A stretch of 64,000 bases of DNA from Cristatella mucedo (GCA_009760855.2 WPIO01000057.1:2351001-2415000); one strand, 5' to 3'. Counted from the stretch's first letter, positions 24,306-35,518 are shown. The notes: generated from the letters alone by a model not told the origin. Numbers and translations are program-made.

Positions 24306-24980
24306 TGCATTGCGTCAGTAAGAACACGCAGCCGGTACGACGGCGGGAAGAAGGAGGAAAGAGCAAGCATTCTCTGATTGAATGCCCGGCTCGAGCTTAT
24401 CTGAATATACGATACCTTTCTGATTGGTCAACCTCAGCGTTGTCTATCGCCATTGGACACTTGCGACCCACCCTGGCTGCTACTATAATCAAACTTGTGC
24501 GGAACCCCGCGGCATTGCTATGCGATTAATTTGAATGCTGCCAAATATCGCTATGTGCTTGCGAGTTGTAACAAATGCTTCATCCTTTTCTACATAGGAT
24601 GCTCCGTGCGTCCGTTTATCAAATTCACCAACAAACCCGTAGCGGCGCACATTACTTAGTACCGCTCGCATTCCCGAAAAATCTTTTTTAAATGCTTATC
24701 TCCCTTTTTTGTAAACATTCTTCTCCTTCTACTCTACCATGGTGACGGCAGTGGCAAACTCAACTTCTGATGGTGTTGGCACGGCGACTCTGAGGAAATC
24801 CTCTTTCATGCCAGCCCCCGGATTATTGACAGGGCTATGGGCGTGACCAAGCCTGCCATCGTATCTGTCGTGGGCGGGACTAAACCAGTTGTATATTTGT
24901 CATAGCTAAGAGTCGGCGTCTGTTATAAGGAAAGTCTGCCGCGTAAACTCGTCTTAGGTTACTCATAAGAAAGCTCGAAA
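24306..24980. promoter_or_regulatory. presumed SLC7 promoter and 5' UTR region
   Basis: This 0.7-kb stretch lies between the transporter start codon and the target-site duplication of the LTR element. The first 100 bases next to the gene are GC-rich and CpG-containing, and the rest is ordinary. I see no TATA box at a convincing distance and no coding sequence. The promoter assignment is by position only. Confidence 0.4.
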
Positions 24981-24984
24981 GTGG

Positions 24985-25257
24985 TGTTCTGTGCTCCTGC
25001 GGCTTCTGCTGTACTTAGCGAGCGCTTGACATTAATGCGCATGCCTCACATGTAGCCTATAGTTAAGCCGTCGGGCTAGCTGAGCGTCAGGCCGCTGATG
25101 CAGGTTCTATTTCGTGTCGTCTGCTGCGATGGATCGAGCTCTCATATATGTGCCCGTTGAGAGAAATAAAGCGGAGTCTCGTTTAAGGTGCACGTGCGCC
25201 CATATGTCTGCATGAGATTCCCACAAGAACAGCCGCCGGAGACACTGTCGTACAACA
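24985..25257 (+). repeat. left LTR
   Basis: This terminal repeat shares with the right copy the blocks GGCTTCTGCTGTA.TTAGCG, GATGCAGGTT, TCGTCTGCTGCGAT, the AATAAAG poly(A) signal and CACAAGAACAGCC / TACAAGAACAGCC. Confidence 0.85.
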
Positions 25258-25549
25258 ACTGGCCGCAGAGAATGGTTTACTCGAGCCGGAAAGAGTACCA
25301 GACCTTCTATGGTCTAGGTGGGACGGTTTTACTGAGGTACGAAATGTTTGCCGGCGGACCGCACTTTATGCCTTGTCTTCTAACGCTTTAGAAGGCCGTA
25401 GCAAGGCTAAAGATTGCGATGCCGCTAAAGCGTGTTGTGCCGGTGTGTCTGGGCGATAACGCGCGATTCTCGGTTGGGGTGGTCAGCCGGCCGACGTAAT
25501 GCAAGATTGCCACAAGCTGCGAAATGAGTTAATCCTGATCTTCTAGCGG

Positions 25550-26329
25550 TTGACGGATGAGGAGGCCGAGCTTGAGGCCGAGAGGTTTCGGCTGGAGCAG
25601 GAGCAGCTCGCCGAAGTCGAGACCGGGACAAAGCTAGGCGACGAGCCAGCTTCAGCACTGGTCGATCCCACCGTCAGCTGCCCGCAAGAGCCAGACAGAC
25701 GAGCGGAACTCAATCAGCTGCCGCAGCTATCATCCGACGGCAATGCCGGCGGAGGAAGCGGGTATGGGACCGCTTCCCACATAGTAGCCGCAACAGCCGA
25801 AGAGCGCCAGAACAACGTAAGCAGCCGTAGATGAAGGAGGTGCAACGAGTGACGGCTTCCAGCGGTGAGGCGGTCGTGGGCAGCGGCGAGGCGGTGGATG
25901 CCTGCGAAAAGGTGCAGGCGGCCCAAGCGAGCTACATATCGGCGGCGGAGCGCAGCAGCGAGAGCGTCGTAGCAGCGGCGGAGAGCATCTCGGCGGCTAA
26001 GAGTGGCCGAGGGAGCGACGTCGCGGCCGCGGAGGTCAGCGGCGAGAGCTTCTCGGTGGTGAAGAGCACCTGCATTCAAGCGTCTCGGCGCAGAGTACAT
26101 AGGAGCACAGCGAGATAGCGGTCAGTGGCAAGGTGATAGCAGCCTGCGACCAGGCGCAGGCTGCCCGAGTGAGTGACGTCTTGGCTGGGAACTGCAGCAG
26201 CGAGGTCGTCGAGGCAGCAGCGAAATTCCTCCGTCAGAGCGACGTCTTCTTGGCCGCCGAGCACAGCAGCGCGAGCGTCGTGGAGGCGGAGAGCATGTCA
26301 GCGGAGGCGGAGAGCAGCACCGAGAGCTG
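25550..26329 (+). pseudogene. Glu/Ala/Ser-rich repetitive reading frames inside the LTR element
   Basis: The forward frames begin TDEEAELEAERFRLEQEQLA (acidic, coil-like). They then move through Ala/Ser/Glu repeats such as AAERSSESVVAAAESISAA and, in another frame, AAEHSSASVVEAESMSAEAE. After the LINE insertion the theme returns at 27583 (KFSVAKSTCESVSVLSAEH), matching ESFSVVKSTC at 26043. Frames change several times, so no single intact protein is left. The position suggests the element's gag-like ORF, but no zinc knuckle or capsid motif is visible. Confidence 0.45.
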
Positions 26330-27578
26330 AACAACGATCGGTCTGGCAGACGAAGCACTGGCGCCGTTTAAATCATACTTGTCTGATCGTGTTCAATCCG
26401 TGTCGTGTGGGGGTCAGGTCTCAGACATGAAAAGGGTCACCTGTGGAGTCCCTCAAAGGTCTGCACTCGGTCCCTTGCTGTTCTCCATTTATACACAACC
26501 TCTGGGAAAAGTGATTAAGGCACATGGAATAGGATATCACTTCTATGCTGACGATACTCAGTTGTATTTTGTCATTTAAACCATCGGAATCTGCTGCAGC
26601 AACTGAGAAACTGAATGCTTGCCTTGCCGATATTCGATCCTGGATGTCGGAAAACTTCCTGAAATTAAATGACGATAAAACCGAACTGCTACTCATAGGA
26701 CACCGTAAGCGTGTGGCTGGATTAAAAGGCTTTGCTGTTCTAATAGGTGATGCTATTGTGCGACCTTCACCACTTGCTCGAAATTTAGGTGTCGTGTTCG
26801 ACAGCTGCCTCAATTTCAAAAGCTTCATTCAGAAGACTGCCTCTACAGCTAGCCATCACATCCGATCCCTGTCCAAGATTAGGAGCTGTCTCCCACAGTG
26901 GCTTGCAAAAAATTTAACTAACTCTTTAGTTCTGTCTCGGCTTGATTATTGTTATTCCGTTTTGGCTGGGCTGCCAAAGGAAGCTATTATGCCACTACAG
27001 CGGACTATGAATATGGCTGCAAGGCTGGTCTTCAAGTCCCAGCGGTTTGAGCACGTGTCACCTTTGCTGAAAGAGCTAGGATGGTTGCCGGTTGAGCAAA
27101 GGATACAGAGCAAAGTTCTTGCGCTGACCCACAAGGCCCGCCGCGGCTTGGCTCCTTCGTACCTAGCTGAGCTGCTACAACAGTTTCAGCCTGTTCGTGC
27201 CCTGAGGTCCTGTGTGGACAATAAATTAGCTGACCCATTCCTCCGCTTAAAGACAGTTGGCGACAGATGCTTTAGCTCTGCAGGTCCTAGACTGTGGAAC
27301 TCGCTTCCACAATTCTTACGCAACGACAACTACTCTCCAACTGCCGACTATGGCACATCTTTTTCAGCGGTCCTGAGCTGCTACTTCTATGCTACTCACC
27401 ACCTCAACTGCTCTCCTGACTCAGCTATGCTTGCCACTTTCTCTTTGTTGCGTGAGACGAAGTCTGTTGGCTACCGAATGCGTACCGAAAGCCGCCTAGG
27501 CTGTGAGTGTGCTATACAAAACTCTCCTGCGTAACACCCACATAGTCTTTATGACTTTGTGGAGCTACTGACGGAGAT
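26330..27578 (+). mobile_element. LINE A copy inserted in the LTR element
   Basis: It opens at [21 protein letters not shown] frame change after FYADDTQLY splits it into ORFs at 26379-26579 and 26545-27534, the latter of 329 codons. The C-terminus is intact: [20 protein letters not shown] and SPDSAMLATFSLLRETKSVG. It ends at GGAGCTACTGACGGAGATAA without a long pentamer tail. It splits the LTR element's repeats and so is younger. Confidence 0.93.
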
Positions 27579-28035
27579 AAGTTCTCGGTGGCGAAGAGCA
27601 CCTGCGAGAGCGTCTCGGTGCTGAGCGCAGAACACCACAACCACGAGATCGTTTCAGTACAGTGGAACTCGGAGAACGGCGAGGCCACAATGAGCCGAGG
27701 GTTTTTCGCATGGCGGAATCGGCCGGCGACCAGCGAATGAGACCGGCCACCTGAGCTTGTGCATGGCAGTGACCTACGGAAACCACCTGCACAGTGGGAG
27801 CTGTGCCCCACTTTTGCCTAAAGGGGATGAAGCATTCAAGCAGGTCGGAACTCGTTAATGCTAAATTATTATCCTGACAGAGCCCGAACGACAAACAGCG
27901 AGTCAAGGCACCGCCTGCGCAGGCAGAGGAGGAGAACGCGGGAGCCAATGGCTACACGACGTTCCTGTCGTGAGGGCCGTCCCCTTCCCAGCTAGGCTGG
28001 TGGACTACGAAATATATTTGCTTTATGAGTAGGGA

Positions 28036-28307
28036 TGTTGTGTGCGCCCGAGGCTTCTGCTGTAATTAGCGAAGCACCTGACACTAATGCACATGTCTCT
28101 CCTGCGACCAATAGTTGAGCCGTTGAAGCTGCGCAGTGTCGGGCCTCTAATGCAGGTTACATTTCGCGTCGCCTGCTGCGATACACCGAGCTCTCGTATA
28201 TGCGCTCGTTGAGAAGAATAAAGTAGAGTCTCGTTTAGCGCGCGCGTAGGCCCACCGTGTCTCCGCGAGACTCCTACAAGAACAGCCGGAGTCACTTTCA
28301 TACAACG
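28036..28307 (+). repeat. right LTR
   Basis: This is the partner of the left LTR. It contains GAGAAGAATAAAGTAGAGTC as poly(A) signal region. The TSD GTGG follows directly. Confidence 0.85.
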
Positions 28308-28311
28308 GTGG

Positions 28312-29418
28312 ACCCACTGTTTCGCTAGCATTCTGTGGAATCGTCGCGCTCGAGTTCAAATGCGTTTCCTATAAACAAGGTCTGTCAAATTATACGCGGA
28401 TGAAAAAACTCCCCGGCTATTCCGTGATTATGAATTATAACTCGCTAAGAGCTGAACAAGCTGAAGCAGCTACGCGCCAAGCTGCAGCTTACAAGCAGTG
28501 CCGCCCGCGAGGTGCGGCCGTGCTGCAGGTGCAAGGTGTTGCAGGTGCTCTGTAGCGGCTTCCGCACTCGCGCTCGCTTGCCTCCGACACAGCGTATTGT
28601 GCTGGTGCTAAACCTTGCGGACGCCAGATGACTGCTAGCGACGCGGGTTTCTTTCTCGATGCCGCGCGTTCCCTGTGGCCAGCAAGTCAAACTCGGTGCA
28701 CCGACGCGCTTAGCCATGCCGACATTAGCGATGGGCGGATTAAAACGCCCGTGCTGCCCATCTTCGCGATTGTGAGTGCCGATGCCAGGTCGTGGCTACT
28801 ACCCGTGCTTCGCGGCTTCGGCCCTACTACTACGGCTACTAATAATAATACTAATAATACTAATAATACCTACTACTACTTTCGGCCCTACTACTACGGC
28901 TCGAGCCGCGAGCCGCGGTTTACCATTGAGTGGCTTGATCGTTCAGCCCGACTCGTGCACTATTCAGTCAGAGCTGTGCCAGAGGCATTTCGAGCCAGGC
29001 GAGAGAGTTGCGAGCAAGACGTCGAGCTGGGCACTGAACAGGTGCCGTCGGAATCTTAAAAGCTGTTCCGCGCTACGTCTGACGCTGGACTCCTTCGACC
29101 CATCGTGGCTGCCACAGTAAAACTCGTACACGTTATGGACTGCCGCACCTTTCTAAAGGTGCAGCACCTTCTGCTGCCTACGGCCGATCCTTTCAGGGTA
29201 GAAAAGCGTCTTCATTTATCGGCGGGGACGACGCCCGTTGCATTCGCAAAGCGAGTCATTCGACTGCTGTCAACTTTCACTATACGCCAGACGAAGACTC
29301 GTTCCTTTTCGACGATTTACAATGCATGGATACGGCGATGCGTCGCAGGCCGCGACTTGACGAGCAATGAGACAACGGATCGCGCGTTATCTTCTGAGTC
29401 ACAAACGTATAGAGCCTA
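28312..29418. other. GC-rich stretch with overlapping frames, unassigned
   Basis: The stretch is GC-rich and CpG-rich with a (CTA)/(AAT) simple-repeat patch at 28825-28900. A forward frame has an LCQRHFEPGERV motif (about 28982-29020) that recalls the CxxHF corner of THAP domains. The rest of such a domain is not visible, so I do not call it one. Possibly an exon or promoter region, or another old element. Confidence 0.3.
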
Positions 29419-29419
29419 G

Positions 29420-29451
<32 letters not shown>

Positions 29452-30876
29452 TCACTTGATAAAGCGCCCTCAGAGAACTCAATCTCTCTCTAGGCGCTTT
29501 ACATTTGCTGTAAAGGGAAATGCAATTGAATGGTAAGTAAATACATGCTTGAAAAACAAACGAGATGAATAATATGGTTGGGGGTGACATGCACAGGGTC
29601 AGCATGCAAATGTGGTTAGTGGCAGCATGCATAGTGTCAGCACGCATAAGCACATCAAAGACGAATCACAGGAACCCACTAAATGCTGTCCTAAATAGGT
29701 ATGTTTTTAGGTTCCTTTTAAATGTGGTCAGGTCAGGGGATGTTTTGACGCAGGTCGGGAGGGATTTCCAGGCTTTGGGAGCATATGAACTAAATGCACG
29801 GTCTCCAAAGGATTTAAGGTTTGTATGAGGTGTTTCTAGACTGTTGGATTCCGAGAAGCGGGTGGTACGATGCTTGGCCTGAAGGGGTAGTATATCTGAC
29901 AGATAGGCTGGAGCCATAGAATGAAGGGACCTAAAAGTGAGGGACAAAACCTTGAAGTCAATCCGTTGCTTGACTGGGAGCGAGTGCAGGTCGGCGAGAA
30001 GTGGAGTAATGTGGCAACGGCGACGCTCACGACAGATGGGCCTAGCTGCAGAGTTTTGCACAAGCTGCAATCGCCTGATCGCACATGCTGGTAGGCCAGT
30101 GAGCAGTGAGTGGCAGAAGTCGAGACGAGATGTCACGAATGCATGGACCAACTTAGACGTGGTATCTTTATCTAAACAAGCCCGAATTTTAGCAATGTTA
30201 TGAAGCTGAAATAGGCGGATTTGACTATGGAGCTGATATGGTCGTCTAACGAGAGGTCGCTTTGGAATATGACACCTAGATTTGGAGCTGATTCAACTGG
30301 AGATATGCTGGCAGAGCCAATTTTGAGAGTCAGCCTTTCCAATCTCTGGATCACACTGGGTTTGCCCATAACTAGGAAGTTAGTTTTATCATCGTTTAGT
30401 TTTAAAACATTTGCTGCCATCCATGTGCGGATGTCATCAATGCATGCAGCAAGTGAGTTGAGAGAATTTGAGGTGCTCGAAGGCTGGGAGGGATCAAAGC
30501 AAAGGTACAACTGAGTGTCATCCGCATAGAAGTGAAAGCCTAGATTGTGCTTGGCAATCACATCAGCAAGAGGAAGAGTATAAACCGTGAAAAGAACCGG
30601 ACCTAGCACTGAGCCCTGAGGTACTCCACATTTCAGAGGTACTTCAGATGATCTTTGTCCATTCACGTCAATACTCTGGAGTCTCCCACTGAGATAGGAC
30701 CTGAACCACTGCAGAGCAGTGCCAGTGATGCCCAGGCAAGATGAGAGGCGCTCTAGAAGAACTTTGTGATCGATGGTATCAAAAGCTGCCGAAAGATCAA
30801 GCAAAACAAGCAGAGATAGAGATTGAGTTCTCCGATGGTGCTTTATCAAGTGCAATATTATTATTATTACTATTAT
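29420..30876 (-). mobile_element. LINE B copy with tails pointing out at both ends
   Basis: On the minus strand the ORF runs from [20 protein letters not shown] (30855-30172) through [33 protein letters not shown] and [20 protein letters not shown] to TSPDLTTFKRNLKTYL. The hairpin and (TAA)n tail end it at 29420. At the other end (30808-30876) a second, forward-strand tail begins (GAGATTGAGTTCTCCGATGG, TGCTTTATCAAGTG, ATT repeats). A frame change near 30170-30180 splits the ORF. Confidence 0.92.
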
Positions 30877-31315
30877 GATCCGCGAATCCTCTTGGCATCT
30901 CTATCTACTCTGGCAAGCTCGTTGTTCTACGTGCCGTAATGCTCATGTAGTTACTGTTGCAATAGCTGTGAGACGTACTGCTGCCGTGAAGCCATTCACT
31001 AATCAACAAGTCGAGAAAATTACGATAGTTTAATAACGCGGCCGACAAACACAACGTGGACCGTATCTAATGCGGACAAAGAATTAGCGACAAGCAGGTC
31101 TAATGTGTACTAGTAATATACCAACACAATTGGCCGAGCAAGCCATCGTGCATATAGATCTGAAGACTATCAGCTTCTCAGCTTCTCTTTTCAATGCGTT
31201 TTTAAAGTCTGCCTGTGGGTTGTGCTTGTAAGATTTTACAGGACATTGCCTAACGTAACCAGTAAACTAAATTTACGGCAGGCAAGATGGAATGGCCGAT
31301 TTATCAGCCTAATTT

Positions 31316-31446
31316 ATACAGCAGCAGAAGAGCGTTAAGGCTATCATTACCTTTGCAGAGGTCAATAAGGATCGCTCACTGCAGGACTCGAACCCACGAC
31401 CTGGGTCGAGAAGAGTGAGCGCCTTAGCACCTGAGCTATGTCTGAG
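31316..31446 (-). mobile_element. SINE-A copy
   Basis: The reverse strand has ATAGCTCAGGTGCTAAGGCG (a good A box), GTCGTGGGTTCGAGTCCTGC (B box) and GCGATCCTTATTGACCTCTG. It keeps the most tRNA-like head of the copies here. Confidence 0.85.
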
Positions 31447-31769
31447 ATGATTCCAGCAATGAGTCTGTTGCTCAGGAGAGATGTTTAACCCAACTAGTTC
31501 CTATGAATCTGGCAAGAAGATAAAAGGATGACAGCAAAACAGCAGTTGTAGAAAAGGAGCTTGCTAACACTCGAATTTTTCGTTGGTTGTGAGCCTAATG
31601 AAGTGGCCAAGCTGGGCGCTGTCACCAACTGTAGCTGATTTTGTTATACTACGTTTCTCATTCCGAAGGAGGACGGCCTCTATTTTAGAGGGTTCAGTGA
31701 AACGCTGTAATTCTACCTCACCTAGATTATAACTCCCAAGATAATGTTAGTGGTCACATAATTGTAAGG

Positions 31770-32679
31770 ATTCTCAAAATTGGCTCTGCCAGCATATCTC
31801 CAGTTGAATCAGCTCCAAATCTAGGTGTCATATTCCAAAGCGACCTCTCGTTAGACGACCATATCAGCTCCACAGTCAAATCCGCCTATTTTCAGCTTCA
31901 TAACATTGCTAAAATTCGGGCCTGTTTAGATAAAAATACCACGTCCAAGTTGGTCCATGCATTCGTGACATCTCGTCTCGACTTCTGCAACTCACTGCTC
32001 ACTGGCCTACCAGCATGTGCGATCAGGCGATTGCAGCTGGTGCAAAACTCTGCAGCTAGGCTTGTCTGTCGTGAGCGTCGCAGTTGCCACATTACTCCAC
32101 TTCTCGCCGACCTGCACTGGCTACCAGTCAAGCAACGGATTGACTTCAAGGTTTTGTCCCTCACTTTTAGGTCCCTTCATTCTATGGCTCCAGCCTATCT
32201 GTCAGATATACTACCCCATCAGGCTAAGCATCGTACCACCCGCTTTTCGGAATCCAACAGTCTAGAAATACCTCATACAAACCTTAAATCCTTTGGAGAC
32301 CGTGCATTTAGTTCATATGCTCCCAAAGCCTGGAACTCCCTCCCGACCTGCGTCAGAACATCTCCTGACCTGACCACATTTAAAAGGAACCTAAAAACAC
32401 ACCTATTTAAGGCCGGCATTCAGTGGGTCCCTGTGATTCGTCCTTCATGTGCTTATGCGTGCTGATACTGTGCATGCTGCCACTAACCACTTTTGCATGC
32501 TGACCCTGTGCATGTCACCCCTAACCATATTATTCATTTCGTTTGTTTTTTCAAGCATGATTTTACTTACCTTTCAATTGCATTTCACTTTACAGCAAAT
32601 GTAAAGCGCCTAGAGAGAGATTAAGTTCTCTGAGGGCGCTTTATCAAGTGAATTATTATTATAATTATTATTATTATTC
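31770..32679 (+). mobile_element. LINE B copy, 5'-truncated, intact 3' end
   Basis: It starts at [21 protein letters not shown] 171-codon ORF (31950-32465) has [40 protein letters not shown] and TSPDLTTFKRNLKTHL. It ends with the full 3' UTR, the GCGCC/GGCGC hairpin (32608-32642) and an ATT-rich tail. Confidence 0.93.
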
Positions 32680-33735
32680 TCCCTGTGGTTTTTGTGAAAC
32701 TATGCCGGCGAGGCACCCGTGTGAACTAATCTTAATTTTGACTGAGACAGCTAAATGGGAGTGCTGCCACAGCTCTCTTCATTTTCCCTTCTCGACATAG
32801 ATCGTCTTCTGATTAAGGGTCTGCTGGCTGATGTGATTCTCGATTCAAGCACCGCTGTACACAATTCGCATATAAACTCGGCAGAAACTGCATGATGTAT
32901 TCTTATGACGGATGCAGTCTAGTAAGTTAAGAAGTCGTTAGCTTGACTAACTGCACGTCGTAAAAAGCAGTTTGTAACAGTCACCGGGGGGTCGGAGCTA
33001 GAGATGTGTATCCGTGGCCGGACCTAATCGTTCATGACGCAATGAGCAGGTCAGGACCCGGCGATCCTTACGGCAATGAAGAGGTAGCCGCTAAGAAGGC
33101 CTGAGACCGCGCTATCGTGAACTTTGGTGACAAATCATTATGCAACTGACCTTCTGCAGCAGAGAACTGCAGTCACGAAGCGTCGCGAGCTCGACTTCTG
33201 CAATTCAAAGTCGAGCGCGAAGTGAACAGGCGAATCTAGCTAGAAGGACGAAGCCCTTTGGTCAGCCCTGCCCCTACGATGTTGTTGCCAAGATTTGACG
33301 TAGATGAAGGCGCATAAGCTATCGTTTGGAAAACATCGCAAGCACAGGGTAGCGTGGAGGTGATTTCCAAACGCAGCGTCCATGTAAATATTCTTTATAT
33401 TCTTAAGAGATATGGACTTTTAATATATCAAAAAGTACACCATTCTGGGAACGGTCGTGCAATAGCCCGCCTGGCTGTTGACCAGAGCAGGCACTTTTCT
33501 TCATGGAATTCGTACGTTGCCCGATTAGACTAACCCGTGGCTGGGAGCTGATATTCTTGTGGCTGTTTTGGTTATCATCTGTGAATGAACTTACATTTGA
33601 TACAGCTTTAATCCGTTGGTCACCCTAACTCAAAAATCCTTGGTAACGTTAACTCAATATTGGAACTGTAAATATTGTGTGTGTCTTTTTAGGTCACTGA
33701 AGGTTGTTAGCATAATTATGCCTAGGACTTACACA
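32680..33735. other. no recognised feature
   Basis: Intergenic DNA without a repeat match or a convincing ORF. Confidence 0.4.
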
Positions 33736-33737
33736 AA

Positions 33738-33882
33738 AGAATTATTCATTTGTATTGCGCCCTAGGGGAACTTAATATCTATTCAGGCGCTTAACATATG
33801 CCACGGGCTCAAGCCCACGACCTCGGCTAGACCTTGGTTGATCGGGGTGAGCACCTCAACCACTGAGTCAAACCAACGCGGT
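33738..33882 (-). mobile_element. SINE-B copy, best preserved
   Basis: The reverse strand reads GGTTTGACTCAGTGGTTGAG (A box), GAGGTCGTGGGCTTGAGCCC (B box), GTGGCATATGTTAAGCGCC, TGAATAGATATTAAGTTCCC and CTAGGGCGCAATACAAATGA. The last 50 bases parallel the LINE B 3' end, including the GCGCC/GGCGC stem. Confidence 0.75.
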
Positions 33883-33899
33883 AGTTGTCAGTTTATCCT

Positions 33900-34090
33900 C
33901 GCTCCCTTTCTTGGTCTCGCTTTTTCATTTTCTCTCTCCTTCTCAGCCTATATCTGTCCATCTCTTTGCCCCCTCTCTCTCTCACCACGATTGTCTCCCC
34001 ACTATCTCCCTCGCTCTATCTTGCTCTCTCTCTCTCTCGCTCTCGCTCTCTCTCTCTCTCCCCTCGCTCTCTCGCTCTCTCGCTCTTATC
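33900..34090. repeat. CT-rich low-complexity tract
   Basis: Interrupted TC/CTCT repeats dominate. All long Leu/Ser frames through it are compositional artefacts. Confidence 0.9.
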
Positions 34091-34798
34091 TGGGTTCAGT
34101 CTCACAACGAAAACTATTCCGAAAATATACGTGGCGAAATGACAACTGCTATGCGAGTCAAATCAAGAATTTACTAGTCGTAAAGACTTCTATAATTATA
34201 AATGCCGGAAGTTTTTTTCGTACGCTGCATGTGCATTGAAATAAATCGCACCTACGTTACTACCTAGCGAATTATCAATATAAGAAATAAATTAAACCAT
34301 TGCTTTTTTGACAGCATTTAAAGGCCCTCGTGATTTCTATTTGACGTGCTAACGCTTGCGGACATTATTTGTGTTGGATTCAGCCGTTATTTATTTTTCG
34401 ACACTATGCATGTTTCCCAAATGTGTTTTGCTTACGGGCAGCTTGCATGCTACTACGATCTGTTTGGTAATGTTTTCTTCATTCGTTTCTTTATATTTTT
34501 CATTGCGCATTTAACCAGCCTAGAATGAACATTATCTTACTATAGGAGCCATCTAATTTTATTCGTAATAGAAGTTTCTAAACATGGCAAGTTGGTATAG
34601 ATCCGGTATAGACTTGCACGGTAATGCACAAGGCAAGCTACAATCACTTAAGATGATGCTGTGACGTGCAAGCTATTTTTAGATTCCTGTAATGATATCA
34701 AATCACGCGGTGGCTTAACGTCATTCAAAAAGCGTAACAGACTTTAGGAGACTGCAAAATGAGGTAGATCTTTCTAACTTTTTCGGATTTTTGTAACT

Positions 34799-34994
34799 AT
34801 GCGAGTAAAATAGAAAAAGCTGACTCTGCAAAGTATTTCCTTGTCGGCTTTGAGTTTTGATAAATCGGCTAGAGCATGTAAACAAAGACATCAACAATGT
34901 GAGTAAAATAGAAAAAGCTGACTCTGCGAAGTATTTCCTGGTCGGCTTTGAGTTTTGATAAATCGGCTAGAGCATGTAAACAAAGACATCAACA
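34799..34994. repeat. 97-bp tandem duplication
   Basis: The block from GAGTAAAATAGAAAAAGCTG to AACAAAGACATCAACAA occurs twice in a row with only a few differences. The homologous place in the second segmental copy has it once (41308-41400). Confidence 0.92.
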
Positions 34995-35518
34995 AATATT
35001 TTTCCCTAAATCACCAAGTGAAATGGCTGCGAAGTGAGGATATTTTCAGAACGTTCCCATGATGCACTTGTTGCCATACCCAGGAAATCAATTGCGGATG
35101 ACTTTCTTAGGGTCCTTTAATTAACGTGGCAACATTAAAAGCACTGTTTCCAGCATTGCTCGATAAAAATATCTTCTTTTGTACCTAGGAGTACTGGCTG
35201 CTTCACGTTATCACCATCCGTTTCATACGCTTTTTTATCACAGCATACGTGAATAGCCTAGAAAAATATAGTCCTCTTACACTACCGTACAGGCAGTTTA
35301 CAGCCAAGTTCCAACGTAAGAGTTTTATTTTTAGTAACCCAAAGTTGTTTGAAACTGGGTAAATACTTGACAGGCCTCTCGTTTATTGCGAGGAATTCTA
35401 AGATGAAAGCAGGTTCCATATTGTGGAACTTTTCCATAGCGGTAAAGGTTTTAAATAACACACCTAGCCTTAGCGATTTGCGGATATTTTCCTAGGTGTG
35501 ATCTAGGACCAGCTTCTT

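Larger units (their letters stand above)
24985..28307 (+). mobile_element. LTR retrotransposon, non-autonomous, with LINE A insertion
   Basis: Two direct repeats of 273 and 272 bp (24985-25257 and 28036-28307) begin TGTT and end TACAACA and TACAACG. They carry AATAAA and a TATA-like CTCTCATATATGTG / CTCTCGTATATGCG. The element is bordered by GTGG on both sides (24981-24984 and 28308-28311). A purine-rich GAGTAGGGA abuts the right LTR, and a TGG-starting stretch lies 2 nt after the left LTR. Excluding the LINE at 26330-27575, about 1.5 kb of its own interior remains. I see no protease, RT or integrase motif of its own. The two LTRs look roughly 75-80% identical, so the insertion is old. Confidence 0.85.

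Noticed and set aside
26173-26430. Arg/Ser-rich ORF
   Set aside because: A shifted frame of the Ala/Ser/Glu repeat that continues into the LINE; not a separate gene.
33838-34239. 133-codon Ser/Leu-rich forward ORF
   Set aside because: Produced by the CT-rich tract; overlapping frames in all phases are equally long.
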